In this document: positions 43,327 to 53,228 of the stretch, in pieces
How the letters are laid out: every line of letters begins with the position of its first letter
How positions within the stretch are numbered: position 1 is the stretch's first letter
Source of the DNA: Bacteroidota bacterium
Lineage (GTDB): Bacteria; Bacteroidota; Bacteroidia; Bacteroidales; JAGONC01
Reading direction: 5' to 3'
DNA length: 64,000 nucleotides
NCBI GenBank assembly: GCA_026391695.1
Contig: JAPLDP010000034.1
Coordinates: forward strand, 1-64,000
Notes under the pieces: model-generated
The model's input: the letters and a program-made list of their open reading frames with translations, nothing else
What the model was told of the DNA's origin: nothing
Database searches by the model: none
Position numbers and translations under genes: made by a program

Positions 43327-45591
43327 TTAATTGATACTATCTTGTGATAAACAAAGATTAGTATAATGGGGTGTAACTTCAAAATCATAGAATGGGTAAT
43401 CATATATCGGTAGTCTGATCTCAGTTTCACCAAGAGAATAACCATAGATGTTCTCGTACTCGTTTAAGTTTTCACCCATTTCATCAAGCTGTTGGAGGTA
43501 GTCACTTATTGATTTGGATTCAATGATAATGACCTTTCCCATTTGTTCAATAATAGGGCTATGGTTTCTGGTATGATCATAGTCAAATTTTAGTATTCTC
43601 CTGCCATCATGTGTTATCCCTATAACACGGAAGGTCATGCTTTTTCCAACGCCTGGAAGATTCAGAACATTTCTGTCAGTAGCAATAAAGGGTAAATCGA
43701 ATGATGTTCTTATTTCGTTCAGGCTTTTATGAATCCCTGCAGGATCATTTAAAAATTCCCCCAACGATTTGACAATGTCATCGGGGAGTTTACCATATAC
43801 CTTTTCTTCCTGTTGTTCCTGTACAATCCTGGCATTATTGACGAAATTGCTGTAATTTTCTGCATATCCTTTAACAGTGAAAGTATAGTAGGGCAGTACA
43901 CCAATATCATTAAGGATTTTTCTTAACTTAATGGTATGTCCTCTTCGTGAAGTACTTGCAGTATATACCTGTTGGTTTGTGACATGCCATCCTGCTGATA
44001 TCAGCTTTCTTATCGCCTCCTTCGACTCTGGAGTGACTTCCATTGGTGATTCAAAATGGGTTTGAATAAAGAACTGGCGTATTCCTATTGAAGAGGCTTT
44101 GTTACGAAAATCAGAAAGAATTTTGATCAACTTAGGCGTTATGCGTTGAGGCAGGTAAACAGGCAAACGGGTTCCAAGCCTAATCCTAAGTATTTCAGCA
44201 TATTTCTCTCCATTTTTCCGATTCTTATTTGCTTTCTTTTTTTGCTCTGCCATTTCATAAATTGCATCAAAAATAAGCTTCAATGACATATCGCGGCTCA
44301 TCAACGCATCACCTCCTGTGATCAGGATATCACGAATCTGAGAATCTGTTTCAAAATACTTCAGCAATCGTTTTAATTTTATAGGCCATGTTTCTTTAGG
44401 CCGAAGTTCATCCATTTCAAAGTTGAGGTGTCCACTCTGGAAATCATACATACGTTGGCATGAGGCACACAAACCGCCGCAGGCCCTGCCAATTGTGTCA
44501 GGGATCAGGATAGCAACTTCAGGATAACGACGATGTACATTATGATAATCAGGTAGAAGCCATCCTGCAGCATTAGGTTGATCAGGTCTGACGGTATCCT
44601 CCTTCTCCCATGCCACAATCTTTCCGAATTCATTGATTAATTGACGTGTATAAAATACATAACTGCGTATGGCCATGTCTGCTCCAACGGCAAAGTCAGG
44701 AGCTTTGACATTTAATAATGAAAGATAATAAGGATTTACAAAGATAGGAATACCTTTTAGCTCTGCATCCCTGAGGATTGACATAGTTGAGCTATCAAGC
44801 GAGTTGTCAAGCATTTCGTTAAGAAGATTTGATGAGCGTATCGCAAAGGATAAATGAAACTGCCAGTCATTCCACCAATCTAAAACCTTTTCGAACTTTG
44901 CCTGGTACGACATTCCATTTTCAAAGATGTACTTCGGGTGAAAAGATAACCCTTTGTCAACCCTGTCGATAATGATGTTGATTATCCGCTCCCGGTTTTT
45001 TAGCCGCATCCTGACAATAGCCGGATGCATACCGGAGGGATAACGTTCCATCCAATCCATGACCCGCTTTTTAGAGGGCATGACCCGTATTTTTGTGCCC
45101 ATAAATTGATGAAACAGCTCGATCATATCTTTAAAAAACGCCGGGGAAGCACCTCCTGTGCCATCTTTGTAAGCCAGGTAGATGAACTTAAACGGTGTAT
45201 TTTTTACCTTTAATCCATGAAGATTCAGGTCAACATAAGAATTCCCTGCATGGTCGAGGTAGTCAAGCAGACGGATAGCCGCTATATCCTGCCAGCCCAG
45301 TTTATGATATACGCCAGATAGATTAGCTTTATCTTTATAAATCTGATGAACTATTCTATTATTTTCGACAGATGATAATACCCATTTTCTTATCCGGTTC
45401 CTGAAATCCTCCACATTATCTGTTTCCTCTAAAAATCGTTCTATCAGCGGATTCTCCTCCAACAATTGTTTCAACAGCCGATGTGCTTTAATACTGATGG
45501 AAATCCGGTCTAAGGAATCACTCTCTTCAAATGAATCCCTTACATGGGTGATTCTCTCTTTCATGTCATTTCTAAAGTTTTCAGGGATCAT
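43327..45591 (-). CDS. KamA-family radical SAM protein (lysine 2,3-aminomutase-like), long form
   Basis: 754 residues, against ~420 in classical lysine 2,3-aminomutase. The first ~360 residues are an extra helical domain of unknown role. The [4Fe-4S]/SAM cysteines are in ACGGLCASCQRM (C-x3-C-x2-C, about residues 369-376). Further on, ILITGGDALM, VYLPQRITPKL and a C-terminal LPGVGKS segment resemble the KamA active site; the PLP-binding Lys may be in PGVGK, shorter than the canonical P-G-G-G-G-K. Aminomutase activity is likely but the substrate is uncertain. Alone in its transcription unit. Confidence 0.8.
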   Translation of the reverse strand: MIPENFRNDMKERITHVRDSFEESDSLDRISISIKAHRLLKQLLEENPLIERFLEETDNVEDFRNRIRKWVLSSVENNRIVHQIYKDKANLSGVYHKLGWQDIAAIRLLDYLDHAGNSYVDLNLHGLKVKNTPFKFIYLAYKDGTGGASPAFFKDMIELFHQFMGTKIRVMPSKKRVMDWMERYPSGMHPAIVRMRLKNRERIINIIIDRVDKGLSFHPKYIFENGMSYQAKFEKVLDWWNDWQFHLSFAIRSSNLLNEMLDNSLDSSTMSILRDAELKGIPIFVNPYYLSLLNVKAPDFAVGADMAIRSYVFYTRQLINEFGKIVAWEKEDTVRPDQPNAAGWLLPDYHNVHRRYPEVAILIPDTIGRACGGLCASCQRMYDFQSGHLNFEMDELRPKETWPIKLKRLLKYFETDSQIRDILITGGDALMSRDMSLKLIFDAIYEMAEQKKKANKNRKNGEKYAEILRIRLGTRLPVYLPQRITPKLIKILSDFRNKASSIGIRQFFIQTHFESPMEVTPESKEAIRKLISAGWHVTNQQVYTASTSRRGHTIKLRKILNDIGVLPYYTFTVKGYAENYSNFVNNARIVQEQQEEKVYGKLPDDIVKSLGEFLNDPAGIHKSLNEIRTSFDLPFIATDRNVLNLPGVGKSMTFRVIGITHDGRRILKFDYDHTRNHSPIIEQMGKVIIIESKSISDYLQQLDEMGENLNEYENIYGYSLGETEIRLPIYDYPFYDFEVTPHYTNLCLSQDSIN

Positions 45592-46010
45592 AGTGATTTC
45601 ATTATTGTCTCTGTTTAATAAAACGTTTTTTACGTTTTCTGTTGTTGGTAAAATACAATTTTTTTAACAATTTCCCAAATTTTATACTAAACAAAATATA
45701 TTGAATATTCTGTTAAGTGTCTTGACGTGACGGTGTGAAAATCAGGAATCTTTTTCAGTTTAGTAAACAGAATTGATTTATCAGATTAGTATCTATTGTT
45801 CTGTTTTTTTTAATTTTACAAATCATGATTTATCAGTTGCTTTTCACGATCCCATGTGTTAAATTTACAGCGAAGAAGTTTGAGATATCATAATAAAAAG
45901 ATTACCAGGAATTTAAATATTCAGAGTAATTGGGGCATAATTGAGATTGGGATATTAAAAATTATGATCATTCTGGCTTGACTTTATCAGATAAAGGATG
46001 GTAAAACCAC
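45592..46010. other. A/T-rich gap left of the IS element
   Basis: No gene found. It ends at the IS1380 insertion site, so it probably held the original promoter region of the permease gene now right of the element. TTGACT near 45977 might be a -35-like box; unproven. Confidence 0.45.
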
Positions 46011-46014
46011 TTAA

Positions 46015-47717
46015 CCTGATTAATTCACAAACTATAGTTCATGACCAAAGTTAGGATTAAATCTGGCAATAATGCATATTCTATACGCATTTCATTTTGG
46101 TTTTTCCTGATTAGTAGGGATTTTCGGAGGTGTAATCAAGTGAGCGTGCATACTTTTCCCGGTCAGTTTCTGGCTTATAAACTTAGTTTGTGAATATTGC
46201 ATTGTGGGTCAGCATGTTAAAGAACGACAATCTGTGTTCAATATTTAAACCCGTATTACCTCAAACAGCCTGAAACATCTCTCGAATGCCCATTTACTAT
46301 AAAACTCTGCAGGTAATTCGATTTGTACTTTGGTTTTCAGTATTTTAACCCGGGCTGCTGCTTTTATCAGTTTGAGCTGTATGGTTTTCATTGTTGCCTT
46401 GCAATACTCTGTACCTGTAAGCACCTCTTTTTGAAGGGTGTGGATAAGCACATATGCGGCAGAGTGCATAAACAAGCGGAATTGGTTGGCCAAAAAACTG
46501 CTACATGACATGCGATCGGAAAGTAGGTATGTTTTGTGATCTTTAATACGCAACTCGGCTGCTCCCCTGGCACAATAGGCATTTTCGTACAGCGCTTTCG
46601 TCCTGATACATCGCATGCTACTTGTAATATAGCGGATATTGGTTCCCATACTGTTCACTTCAACCTTGACAACTACCCGTTGTGGGTGTTCCCATGTGTT
46701 GGCTTGATATTCAAAAGAATGATACCTCTTTATAGGCTTGCCGCAAGAGTTGTATTCGCGTTGCGCACTTTCAATGGTTATCATAGCGTTTTGGTTCAGC
46801 ACCGCATTGCCGGCAAGGCCGGTAATAAACTCAACGTTGTTTTCACCCTCTGCCCAATCCATAAATTCTTTTGAGCAAAAATGACTGTCGCCACGCAGGA
46901 TAATGATTGTCTTAGGCCAGTATTGCCGCAGATAATCAATCAGCCTTCGCGTAATAGCGAACACATTTACACTTTTGCTCCTGCGCCCGGGCTTAAGGAT
47001 GGTGGTGATCAACTTGCCGGATAATCCCTCGTATATGTGCAGTGGCATATAGCAATTGTCGCCATAATATGTGTTGAACAAGGCCAGTTCCTGCTGTCCG
47101 TATGTTAATGCGCTTGTGTCATCGCAGTCTAAGATAATTGCTTCGGGTTGGCTTGTGTAAGAAGCAATAAACTGATCAACAAATGCTTTGGCCATATTGT
47201 ATAGTTCTTTCCCGCCCAACTGATTCTCAAACCGACTCATCGTGGGTTGGGTTGCAAGTGATTGCTCCTGCTTTGAACATATTTTCAGAATGCCATCATT
47301 TCGCAGGGTGTTACAATCGTTGCCGTCTTCATATCCGGCGGCTATCTGCATGATGCGTTGTCTGAGCATAGCTTCTATACTATGCTTCACGTATCCCTGG
47401 TGACGCTTATCGTTGATACATGCCGCCAGATTGCCAATAAGTCCAATCTGGTTATCAACCTCATTGAGTAACAACAAGCCTCCATCATTTGAGACCTGCT
47501 CAAAATTGAAGCGGACTTCAACTTTCTTCCTGTTAAATTTCGATAGATTAAAAAGGGAGGGAAGCAAAAAATCTACCGATTTTTGCTTGCCGATTGCTTT
47601 TATTGAAGTAATTTTATGCATAGGGGATAGTTGATTGTTTTGCGACTCAAAGATATTCATTATCAATGAGATAACAAAAATTATCCCCACTTTTTTTAAT
47701 TTTGTGAATTATCCAGG
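46015..47717. mobile_element. IS1380-family insertion sequence, complete
   Basis: 1703 bp. Terminal inverted repeats: left CCTGATTAATTCACAAA, right (complement) CCTGGATAATTCACAAA, 15 of 17 identical. The 4-bp direct repeat TTAA flanks both ends (46011-46014 and 47718-47721), matching a 4-bp target duplication. One transposase gene on the minus strand, intact. The element ends 19 bp before the start of the permease gene, close to its ribosome binding site. Confidence 0.88.
46245..47660 (-). CDS. IS1380-family DDE transposase
   Basis: 471 residues from the ATG at 47660. The DDE triad fits IS1380: first Asp in IILDCDDTSALTYGQQ, second in ILRGDSHFCS, Glu in CARGAAELRIKDHK. NTYYGDNCYMPLHIYEG and FLANQFRLFMHSAAYVL are typical family segments. 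It cuts and joins DNA at the element ends. The frame is complete, so the element may still be active. An in-frame GTG 30 bases upstream is a less likely start. Confidence 0.93.
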   Translation of the reverse strand: MNIFESQNNQLSPMHKITSIKAIGKQKSVDFLLPSLFNLSKFNRKKVEVRFNFEQVSNDGGLLLLNEVDNQIGLIGNLAACINDKRHQGYVKHSIEAMLRQRIMQIAAGYEDGNDCNTLRNDGILKICSKQEQSLATQPTMSRFENQLGGKELYNMAKAFVDQFIASYTSQPEAIILDCDDTSALTYGQQELALFNTYYGDNCYMPLHIYEGLSGKLITTILKPGRRSKSVNVFAITRRLIDYLRQYWPKTIIILRGDSHFCSKEFMDWAEGENNVEFITGLAGNAVLNQNAMITIESAQREYNSCGKPIKRYHSFEYQANTWEHPQRVVVKVEVNSMGTNIRYITSSMRCIRTKALYENAYCARGAAELRIKDHKTYLLSDRMSCSSFLANQFRLFMHSAAYVLIHTLQKEVLTGTEYCKATMKTIQLKLIKAAARVKILKTKVQIELPAEFYSKWAFERCFRLFEVIRV

Positions 47718-47736
47718 TTAAAACTGGAGGTTGGTT

Positions 47737-50001
47737 TTGAAACATTTTGAGACAGAGGTACGACTGGCCCAAAATATGAGCTTAATGGATGCCACCATGA
47801 TAGGTGTTGGGGCAATGATTGGAGCAGGTATCTTTGTACTGATCGGTATAGCTGCCGGGGTTGCCGGGCCAGGATTATTACTCACTTTTATCTTAAATGG
47901 GATAGTTGCATTACTCACTGCGATGTCTTATGCTGAACTCGGATCTTGCTATCATGACGCCGGTGGTGGATATCTATGGGTAAAAGAAGGATTACCCAAA
48001 TGGAATGGTTTTATTTCTGGATGGATGAGCTGGTTCGCACATGCTGTAGCATGCAGTCTTTATGCCATCGGTTTTGGAGCTTACTTTGAACATGTTTTAC
48101 ATGAACTTTCTGTAACGCTTCCGCAATGGGGTTTTCTTTCCCCTCAGAAGATTTTAGCCATGAGTGCGGCATTACTTTTTGGATATATTAATTTCCGCGG
48201 TGCGTCAGAAACAGGAAAAATTGGTAATCTGGTGACTATAACCAAAATCATAATCCTTCTCATTTTTGTAGGATTTGGATTAGAATTGATTCTGCGACAA
48301 GGTGACTGGCAGGCGATATTTCACCCTTTTTTGCCACAAGGTGTTGGTGGTGTTTTTAAGGCTATGGGGCTGACATTCATTGCCTTTCAGGGATTTGAAG
48401 TGATTGCCCAGAGTTCGGAGGAGATTAAAAATCCAAAAAAGAATATCCCCAGGGCAGTCTTTCTTTCATTATTGATCGTGATACCAATTTATTTACTTGT
48501 AGCTTTTGTTGCACTGGGCGCAGTTTCTCCCCAGGGCATGGCACCATGGGATTACCTGGCAAAACAGAAAGAGATTGCCTTGGTTAATGTTGCCCGGAAT
48601 TTCTTTATTGGTGGAGGTGTGATGATCCTTGTTGGTGGTCTGATCTCCACAATGTCGGCCCTGAATGCCACCATATACTCCTCATCGCGTGTGGCATTTG
48701 CCATGGGCCGTGACCGTAATTTTCCTTCGTTTTTCAGTAAAGTTCATGCTAAAAATTTTACGCCTCACTGGAGTATTCTTGTGTCATTGGTAATAATTGT
48801 CTTTATGGCAATTTCTTTGCCTATTGAAGTTGTGGCAAGCGCCGCTGATATTATGTTCCTGTTATTGTTCCTGCAGGTTAACCTGGCTATGATACGTCTG
48901 CGTAAACAACGCCCTGACCTGGACAGGGGTTTCAAAGTGCCTTTATTCCCGGTATTATCTATAGCAGGTATTCTGATGCTGCTGTTCCTGGCTGTTTATA
49001 TGTTCAATTATAGTCTGATAGCCTGGATCGTTGCGGGAATATGGATAACCATTGGATTTGTTGTATATCGCTTTTACGCTGCACACAGGGAGGTAGAACA
49101 TATCCGTAAAGTGAATATCCTCGATAGGATACTCAAAAAAGAATACAGCATCCTGGTCTGTCTGTCGAGTCAGAAAACTTTAAATAGTCTGACAACCATT
49201 GCATTTGCATTTGCCAAAAAGTATGATGCCAAAATTATTTTTTTGTATGTGATTGAATTGCCTGAGGGAGTGAGGCTTAGTCCTGATCAGACAGAATTGG
49301 AACCTGCTAAAAAACTCCTTAATGAAGCAGAACGTATGGCTGAAGAAGCAGGCATATTTGCAAAATCCGTCATCAAGATTTCGCACAGGATCTCGCAGGG
49401 AATTTTGGATACGGCAGTGGAAGAAAATTGCAATTTCATTTTGACCGGCCGGAAGAAAAAAACAAGTGTCCCTGAACAGATCTTTTCATTGGTCCTCGAC
49501 ACTGTACTGCAAAAGTCTACAAACGAAGTAGCGGTTATTCATGGAAGTATCATTCCCGGAAATATCCGCAACATTTTGATCCCTTTTAACGATGACGCAC
49601 ATACTCGACTGGCTCTGGAAATGGCACCTGCATTGGTTGACTATTTCAATGCAAGATTAACCATCGCCATTGTTTTTAGTCCTAAAACAACTGCTGCTGA
49701 ACGTCAGAAGAAAATTGACAGAATTAATGAACTGATAAGGGAGAATAAACTTCAGGCACAGATTGATGTGATAACGGATGAAGACATTCTGAATGGCATT
49801 CTGATAGCAGCCCAGCATACTGATTTGTTGGTAATGGGTGGCAGGACTGGGGTTTTTATCGAGTTATTTTTTGTCAACTCGCTGATACGGGATATCACTG
49901 AACAGGTGCCTTGTCCGGTTCTGTGGCTTAAAGAATATGAGAAAAAAAGATCATTTATGAGTTCTCTTTTTATACAACATAAAACAATAGGAGAAACCTG
50001 A
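47737..50001 (+). CDS. APC-family amino-acid permease with universal-stress domains
   Basis: 754 residues from TTG 47737, selected because GGAGG (47726-47730) lies six bases upstream. The first Met codon comes 14 residues later, so TTG use is likely. About 12 membrane helices (residues 15-450) with the APC motif GVGAMIGAGIFVLIGIAAG. After DLDRGFKVPLFP, two UspA-like domains follow (about 460-590 and 605-735). It probably imports amino acids or polyamines, with the Usp part regulating. The IS1380 element lies just upstream and has probably removed or replaced its promoter. Confidence 0.85.
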   Translation: MKHFETEVRLAQNMSLMDATMIGVGAMIGAGIFVLIGIAAGVAGPGLLLTFILNGIVALLTAMSYAELGSCYHDAGGGYLWVKEGLPKWNGFISGWMSWFAHAVACSLYAIGFGAYFEHVLHELSVTLPQWGFLSPQKILAMSAALLFGYINFRGASETGKIGNLVTITKIIILLIFVGFGLELILRQGDWQAIFHPFLPQGVGGVFKAMGLTFIAFQGFEVIAQSSEEIKNPKKNIPRAVFLSLLIVIPIYLLVAFVALGAVSPQGMAPWDYLAKQKEIALVNVARNFFIGGGVMILVGGLISTMSALNATIYSSSRVAFAMGRDRNFPSFFSKVHAKNFTPHWSILVSLVIIVFMAISLPIEVVASAADIMFLLLFLQVNLAMIRLRKQRPDLDRGFKVPLFPVLSIAGILMLLFLAVYMFNYSLIAWIVAGIWITIGFVVYRFYAAHREVEHIRKVNILDRILKKEYSILVCLSSQKTLNSLTTIAFAFAKKYDAKIIFLYVIELPEGVRLSPDQTELEPAKKLLNEAERMAEEAGIFAKSVIKISHRISQGILDTAVEENCNFILTGRKKKTSVPEQIFSLVLDTVLQKSTNEVAVIHGSIIPGNIRNILIPFNDDAHTRLALEMAPALVDYFNARLTIAIVFSPKTTAAERQKKIDRINELIRENKLQAQIDVITDEDILNGILIAAQHTDLLVMGGRTGVFIELFFVNSLIRDITEQVPCPVLWLKEYEKKRSFMSSLFIQHKTIGET

Positions 50002-50002
50002 T

Positions 50003-50674
50003 ATGAAAGACAGTTTACGTGATCAGTTTTTAGGTTTGACCAATACCTTTATTGAGTACATGCCGAATTTACTTGGCGGGATTTTATTGGTGATAATAGG
50101 TTGGATTCTGGGTTGGATCGTCAAGCGTTTGCTTATACAGCTGGCCATCATATTAAAGCTGGAGCGTCTATTTATGCGATATCGCTGGGGTAGTGATTTT
50201 GTTAAAGCCGATATACGTTATACATTTAATAATTTAATTGGCAATTTTGGTTTTCTGATTATTTTTTTAATTTTCGTCGATAATGCCATAATTGTTTGGA
50301 AGCTGACCATATTGGCAGATCTTCTGAGTAAGGGTATACTTTTTCTACCGAAGATATTAATAGCCTTGTTCGTCTTCGGAATCGGCTGGTTTATCGCATC
50401 CTGGGCTGCAAGATCAGTTCTTAAGACTTTGCACCGTGAAGCTATCCCACGTTCATCTCTTATCTCACGTTTCGTCAAGAGTGTGCTGATTGTGTTTTTT
50501 GCTGCGATGGCACTGGTTGTTCTTGATGTGGCTAAAGAAATCGTCATCATTGGATTCGCCACGATCATCATTACCCTTGGCTGTATAACCATCATTATTG
50601 TTACTATTGGTGGTAAAAAATTCATTAAAAATTTTGAAAAGTTTTTGGATGAGGAAAAGTCCGACAATGTATAA
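50003..50674 (+). CDS. Membrane protein with MscS-type N-terminal helices
   Basis: 223 residues. Two helices at about residues 20-45 (GGILLVIIGWILGWIVKRLL), then more at 75-95, 110-135, 155-172 and 175-197. The first part fits the conserved TM_helix module found before MscS channels, but the MscS pore and soluble beta domain are absent. It starts one base after the permease stop codon, so it is co-translated. Role unknown, perhaps an osmotic or transport accessory. Confidence 0.75.
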   Translation: MKDSLRDQFLGLTNTFIEYMPNLLGGILLVIIGWILGWIVKRLLIQLAIILKLERLFMRYRWGSDFVKADIRYTFNNLIGNFGFLIIFLIFVDNAIIVWKLTILADLLSKGILFLPKILIALFVFGIGWFIASWAARSVLKTLHREAIPRSSLISRFVKSVLIVFFAAMALVVLDVAKEIVIIGFATIIITLGCITIIIVTIGGKKFIKNFEKFLDEEKSDNV

Positions 50675-50721
50675 ATTATCAATTTCTCTTTCTAATATGA
50701 AACATCAGTCTCTTATAGCTC

Positions 50722-50791
50722 ACGGATGTCATCTCTGGGAGAGATGCCATCCGTTCCATTCAGGATGACATCTTTCAAAAAGATGGCATCC
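50722..50791. terminator. Pair of hairpins between convergent genes
   Basis: ACGGATGTCATCTC / GAGATGCCATCCGT (50722-50754) and GGATGACATCTT / AAGATGGCATCC (50763-50791). Both are variants of the hairpin found after the PKD genes at 3467 and 5370. They separate the convergent membrane-protein and ABC-permease genes. Confidence 0.65.
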
Positions 50792-50817
50792 GTGAAAATG
50801 ATAGTCAGAAGTGTTTC

Positions 50818-53190
50818 TTATTCATATTTAATCACCTCAGCCGGATTTGTCCGCGCCAGCTTGCTGGTCAGATAGATGACAGTCAACCAGGAAATTAACA
50901 GTGTCAATAGTAATGTAACAATGAATATCCAAGGCTGGAATCCTATTCTGAAAGCGAAGTTCTGCAGCCATTTATTCATTATGATCCACGCCAAAGGCCA
51001 GGCTATGATGTTGGCGATAATGACCAGTATGGCAAATTCAACAGAAATTTTCAGTACGATAGTGGTGATGCCGGCACCGAAGATTTTTCTCAATCCGATC
51101 TCACGGCGGCGGCGCCCTGCCGCAAAAGCCACCAGACCCAGTAATCCCAGACAAGCGATGAACACAGCCAGCACAGCAAACCAGAATATGGTCTTCCCGA
51201 AAAAGTCTTCATTTGAATACCCTTCGCGGATGTAGTCTTCAAGGAGCTGATAATTAAAGGGTTCAAATGGTGCAACCGACTTCCATTCCTGCTCAAGTGC
51301 GCCAATCATTTTTTCTATATCGGTCCCACCGGTCTTGACTACCAGATATTCATAGCCTGACCAGGGCTCCATGGTGATGATAAGAGGCCCTATAGGTGAG
51401 TGTAGTGAGGAGAAGTGAAAATCCCTCACCATGCCAATCACTTTATGAATACCGTCCCGCATGATATTCTTACCTGTGGGATCATCCCAGTTCAGTTGCC
51501 GGGCAAGGGTTTCATTAATGAGGAAGGCCTTTTTATCAGCTTCAGATTCCCTTGAAAATCCCCTGCCTTTGACAACAGGTATTTCCAGAACATCCAGTAG
51601 ATTCGCATCCACATCCATCACATGAATCATAATCGGTTCTTTCATTCCTTCAGGGAGATATCCGTTCATCGTGAGCCCATGTCCCGGCACGCCGGTCGTG
51701 GCACCCACATCTATCGCACCGGGTACGGTTCGAAAGGCGTTTTTAACGACCTCATATTTTTCCCTGACCTTTTCACTGTATAAAGGGATCAGGATTATAT
51801 TCTGTTTCTGGAAACCCAAAGGCTTGGTTTTCAGAAACCTGGTCTGGGTGAAGATGACTAAAGTGGAAAGGATCAATGCTGATGAAATAATGAACTGGAA
51901 AATAACCAACAGGTTCCTTATGACAAGCTTTCCTTTGGCAGAAGTAAAAACACCTTTTATGATTCTTGTCGGCTGGAACCGGGTCATGTAAAAGGCAGGA
52001 TAACTGCCGGCAATGACCCCCGTGATCACAATCAGGGCGGCAAGAGAGGGGATGAGGAATATATTTGATGAATGGAAAAGATCTAATCGGGTATTAGTGA
52101 GCATATTGAACCATGGCATTGCGAGATTTACCATGGCCAATGCCAGAATGAATGACAGGAAACTGATGACCAATGATTCGCCAAGAAATTGTTTGATGAT
52201 CTCTGACTTGGTCGCACCAACAACTTTCCGCATCCCCACCTCTTTGGCCCTGTACACAGATTGTGCTGTAGACAGATTCATAAAGTTAATGCAGGCTATC
52301 AGCAGGATGAACACAGCGATGACGGAAAAAATGATGATAGTCGGCAGATCGCCTTTGGTGTCGCTGTCATAATCGGCAATTGAAAAAAGGTGCACCTTCG
52401 TCAAGGGTTCCAGCATCAGGCTGAGAATAACACCATATTGCTTGTATTTGACATTTATATGCCTCTCCATGAAATCCGGAAACCTTGTTGCCAACTGCTC
52501 GGTGTTGGCCTGATTATTCAGAGCCACAAACGTATAATAATTCCAACCACCATCCCAGTCGAGAAACATATCAGGCATTTTATACAGTGTGCTGAAGGCT
52601 ATCAATGCTTCAAACTGCAGCTGTGAATTGGCAGGTGGATTCTCGATGATGCCGGTTATCCTGAGCGGATTTTTCCCGTCAAGGGTTACCATTTCATTCA
52701 GTGCACCTTTATCTCCAAATATCCTGTGTGCGGTTTCTTGTGTGATAACCAGTGAATATGGCTCGGTCAGCGCTGTTTTGGGATTACCTGAGATAAGGTG
52801 AAAAGAAAAAACATCAAAAAATGATGAATCGGCATATACAATTCGGGCAATGTCATAATTGGTATTCTGTGAAGTAAGATAACCACCTGAAGGACTGGAG
52901 AGTCTCACCACATCTTCTACTTCAGGAAGTTCTTCTTTCATCGACGGTCCAATACCAGCCGTGGCAATGGCGGTTATGTCACTGCTTTCAGCCCTGTCCT
53001 GTTTGACCAGGACACGGTATATCCGGTCCTTGTTCTCATGAAAGCGATCATAGGAGAATTCATTGAAGATATATAAAAGGATAAGGATAGCCGCGGCAAT
53101 GCCAATGGATAGACCAACAATGTTGATGACTGAGAATAATTTATTTCTCAATAAATGGCGAAGGGCAACCTTAAAATAATGGAAAAACAT
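50818..53190 (-). CDS. FtsX/MacB-type ABC transporter permease
   Basis: 790 residues. Membrane helices at 20-42 and near 285-305, 335-360, 385-405, 430-450, then 680-700, 725-750 and 765-785. Two MacB-type periplasmic domains sit after the first and fifth helices; FtsX-domain signatures STAQSVYRAKEVGMRKVVGA and GRRRREIGLRKIFGA are clear. Such permeases work with a separate ATPase in macrolide, lipoprotein or peptide export; no ATPase gene is next to it. The substrate is unknown. Confidence 0.92.
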   Translation of the reverse strand: MFFHYFKVALRHLLRNKLFSVINIVGLSIGIAAAILILLYIFNEFSYDRFHENKDRIYRVLVKQDRAESSDITAIATAGIGPSMKEELPEVEDVVRLSSPSGGYLTSQNTNYDIARIVYADSSFFDVFSFHLISGNPKTALTEPYSLVITQETAHRIFGDKGALNEMVTLDGKNPLRITGIIENPPANSQLQFEALIAFSTLYKMPDMFLDWDGGWNYYTFVALNNQANTEQLATRFPDFMERHINVKYKQYGVILSLMLEPLTKVHLFSIADYDSDTKGDLPTIIIFSVIAVFILLIACINFMNLSTAQSVYRAKEVGMRKVVGATKSEIIKQFLGESLVISFLSFILALAMVNLAMPWFNMLTNTRLDLFHSSNIFLIPSLAALIVITGVIAGSYPAFYMTRFQPTRIIKGVFTSAKGKLVIRNLLVIFQFIISSALILSTLVIFTQTRFLKTKPLGFQKQNIILIPLYSEKVREKYEVVKNAFRTVPGAIDVGATTGVPGHGLTMNGYLPEGMKEPIMIHVMDVDANLLDVLEIPVVKGRGFSRESEADKKAFLINETLARQLNWDDPTGKNIMRDGIHKVIGMVRDFHFSSLHSPIGPLIITMEPWSGYEYLVVKTGGTDIEKMIGALEQEWKSVAPFEPFNYQLLEDYIREGYSNEDFFGKTIFWFAVLAVFIACLGLLGLVAFAAGRRRREIGLRKIFGAGITTIVLKISVEFAILVIIANIIAWPLAWIIMNKWLQNFAFRIGFQPWIFIVTLLLTLLISWLTVIYLTSKLARTNPAEVIKYE

Positions 53191-53228
53191 TATAATTTTT
53201 CATTTTTCATTCTTCATTTCCCTCCCTC

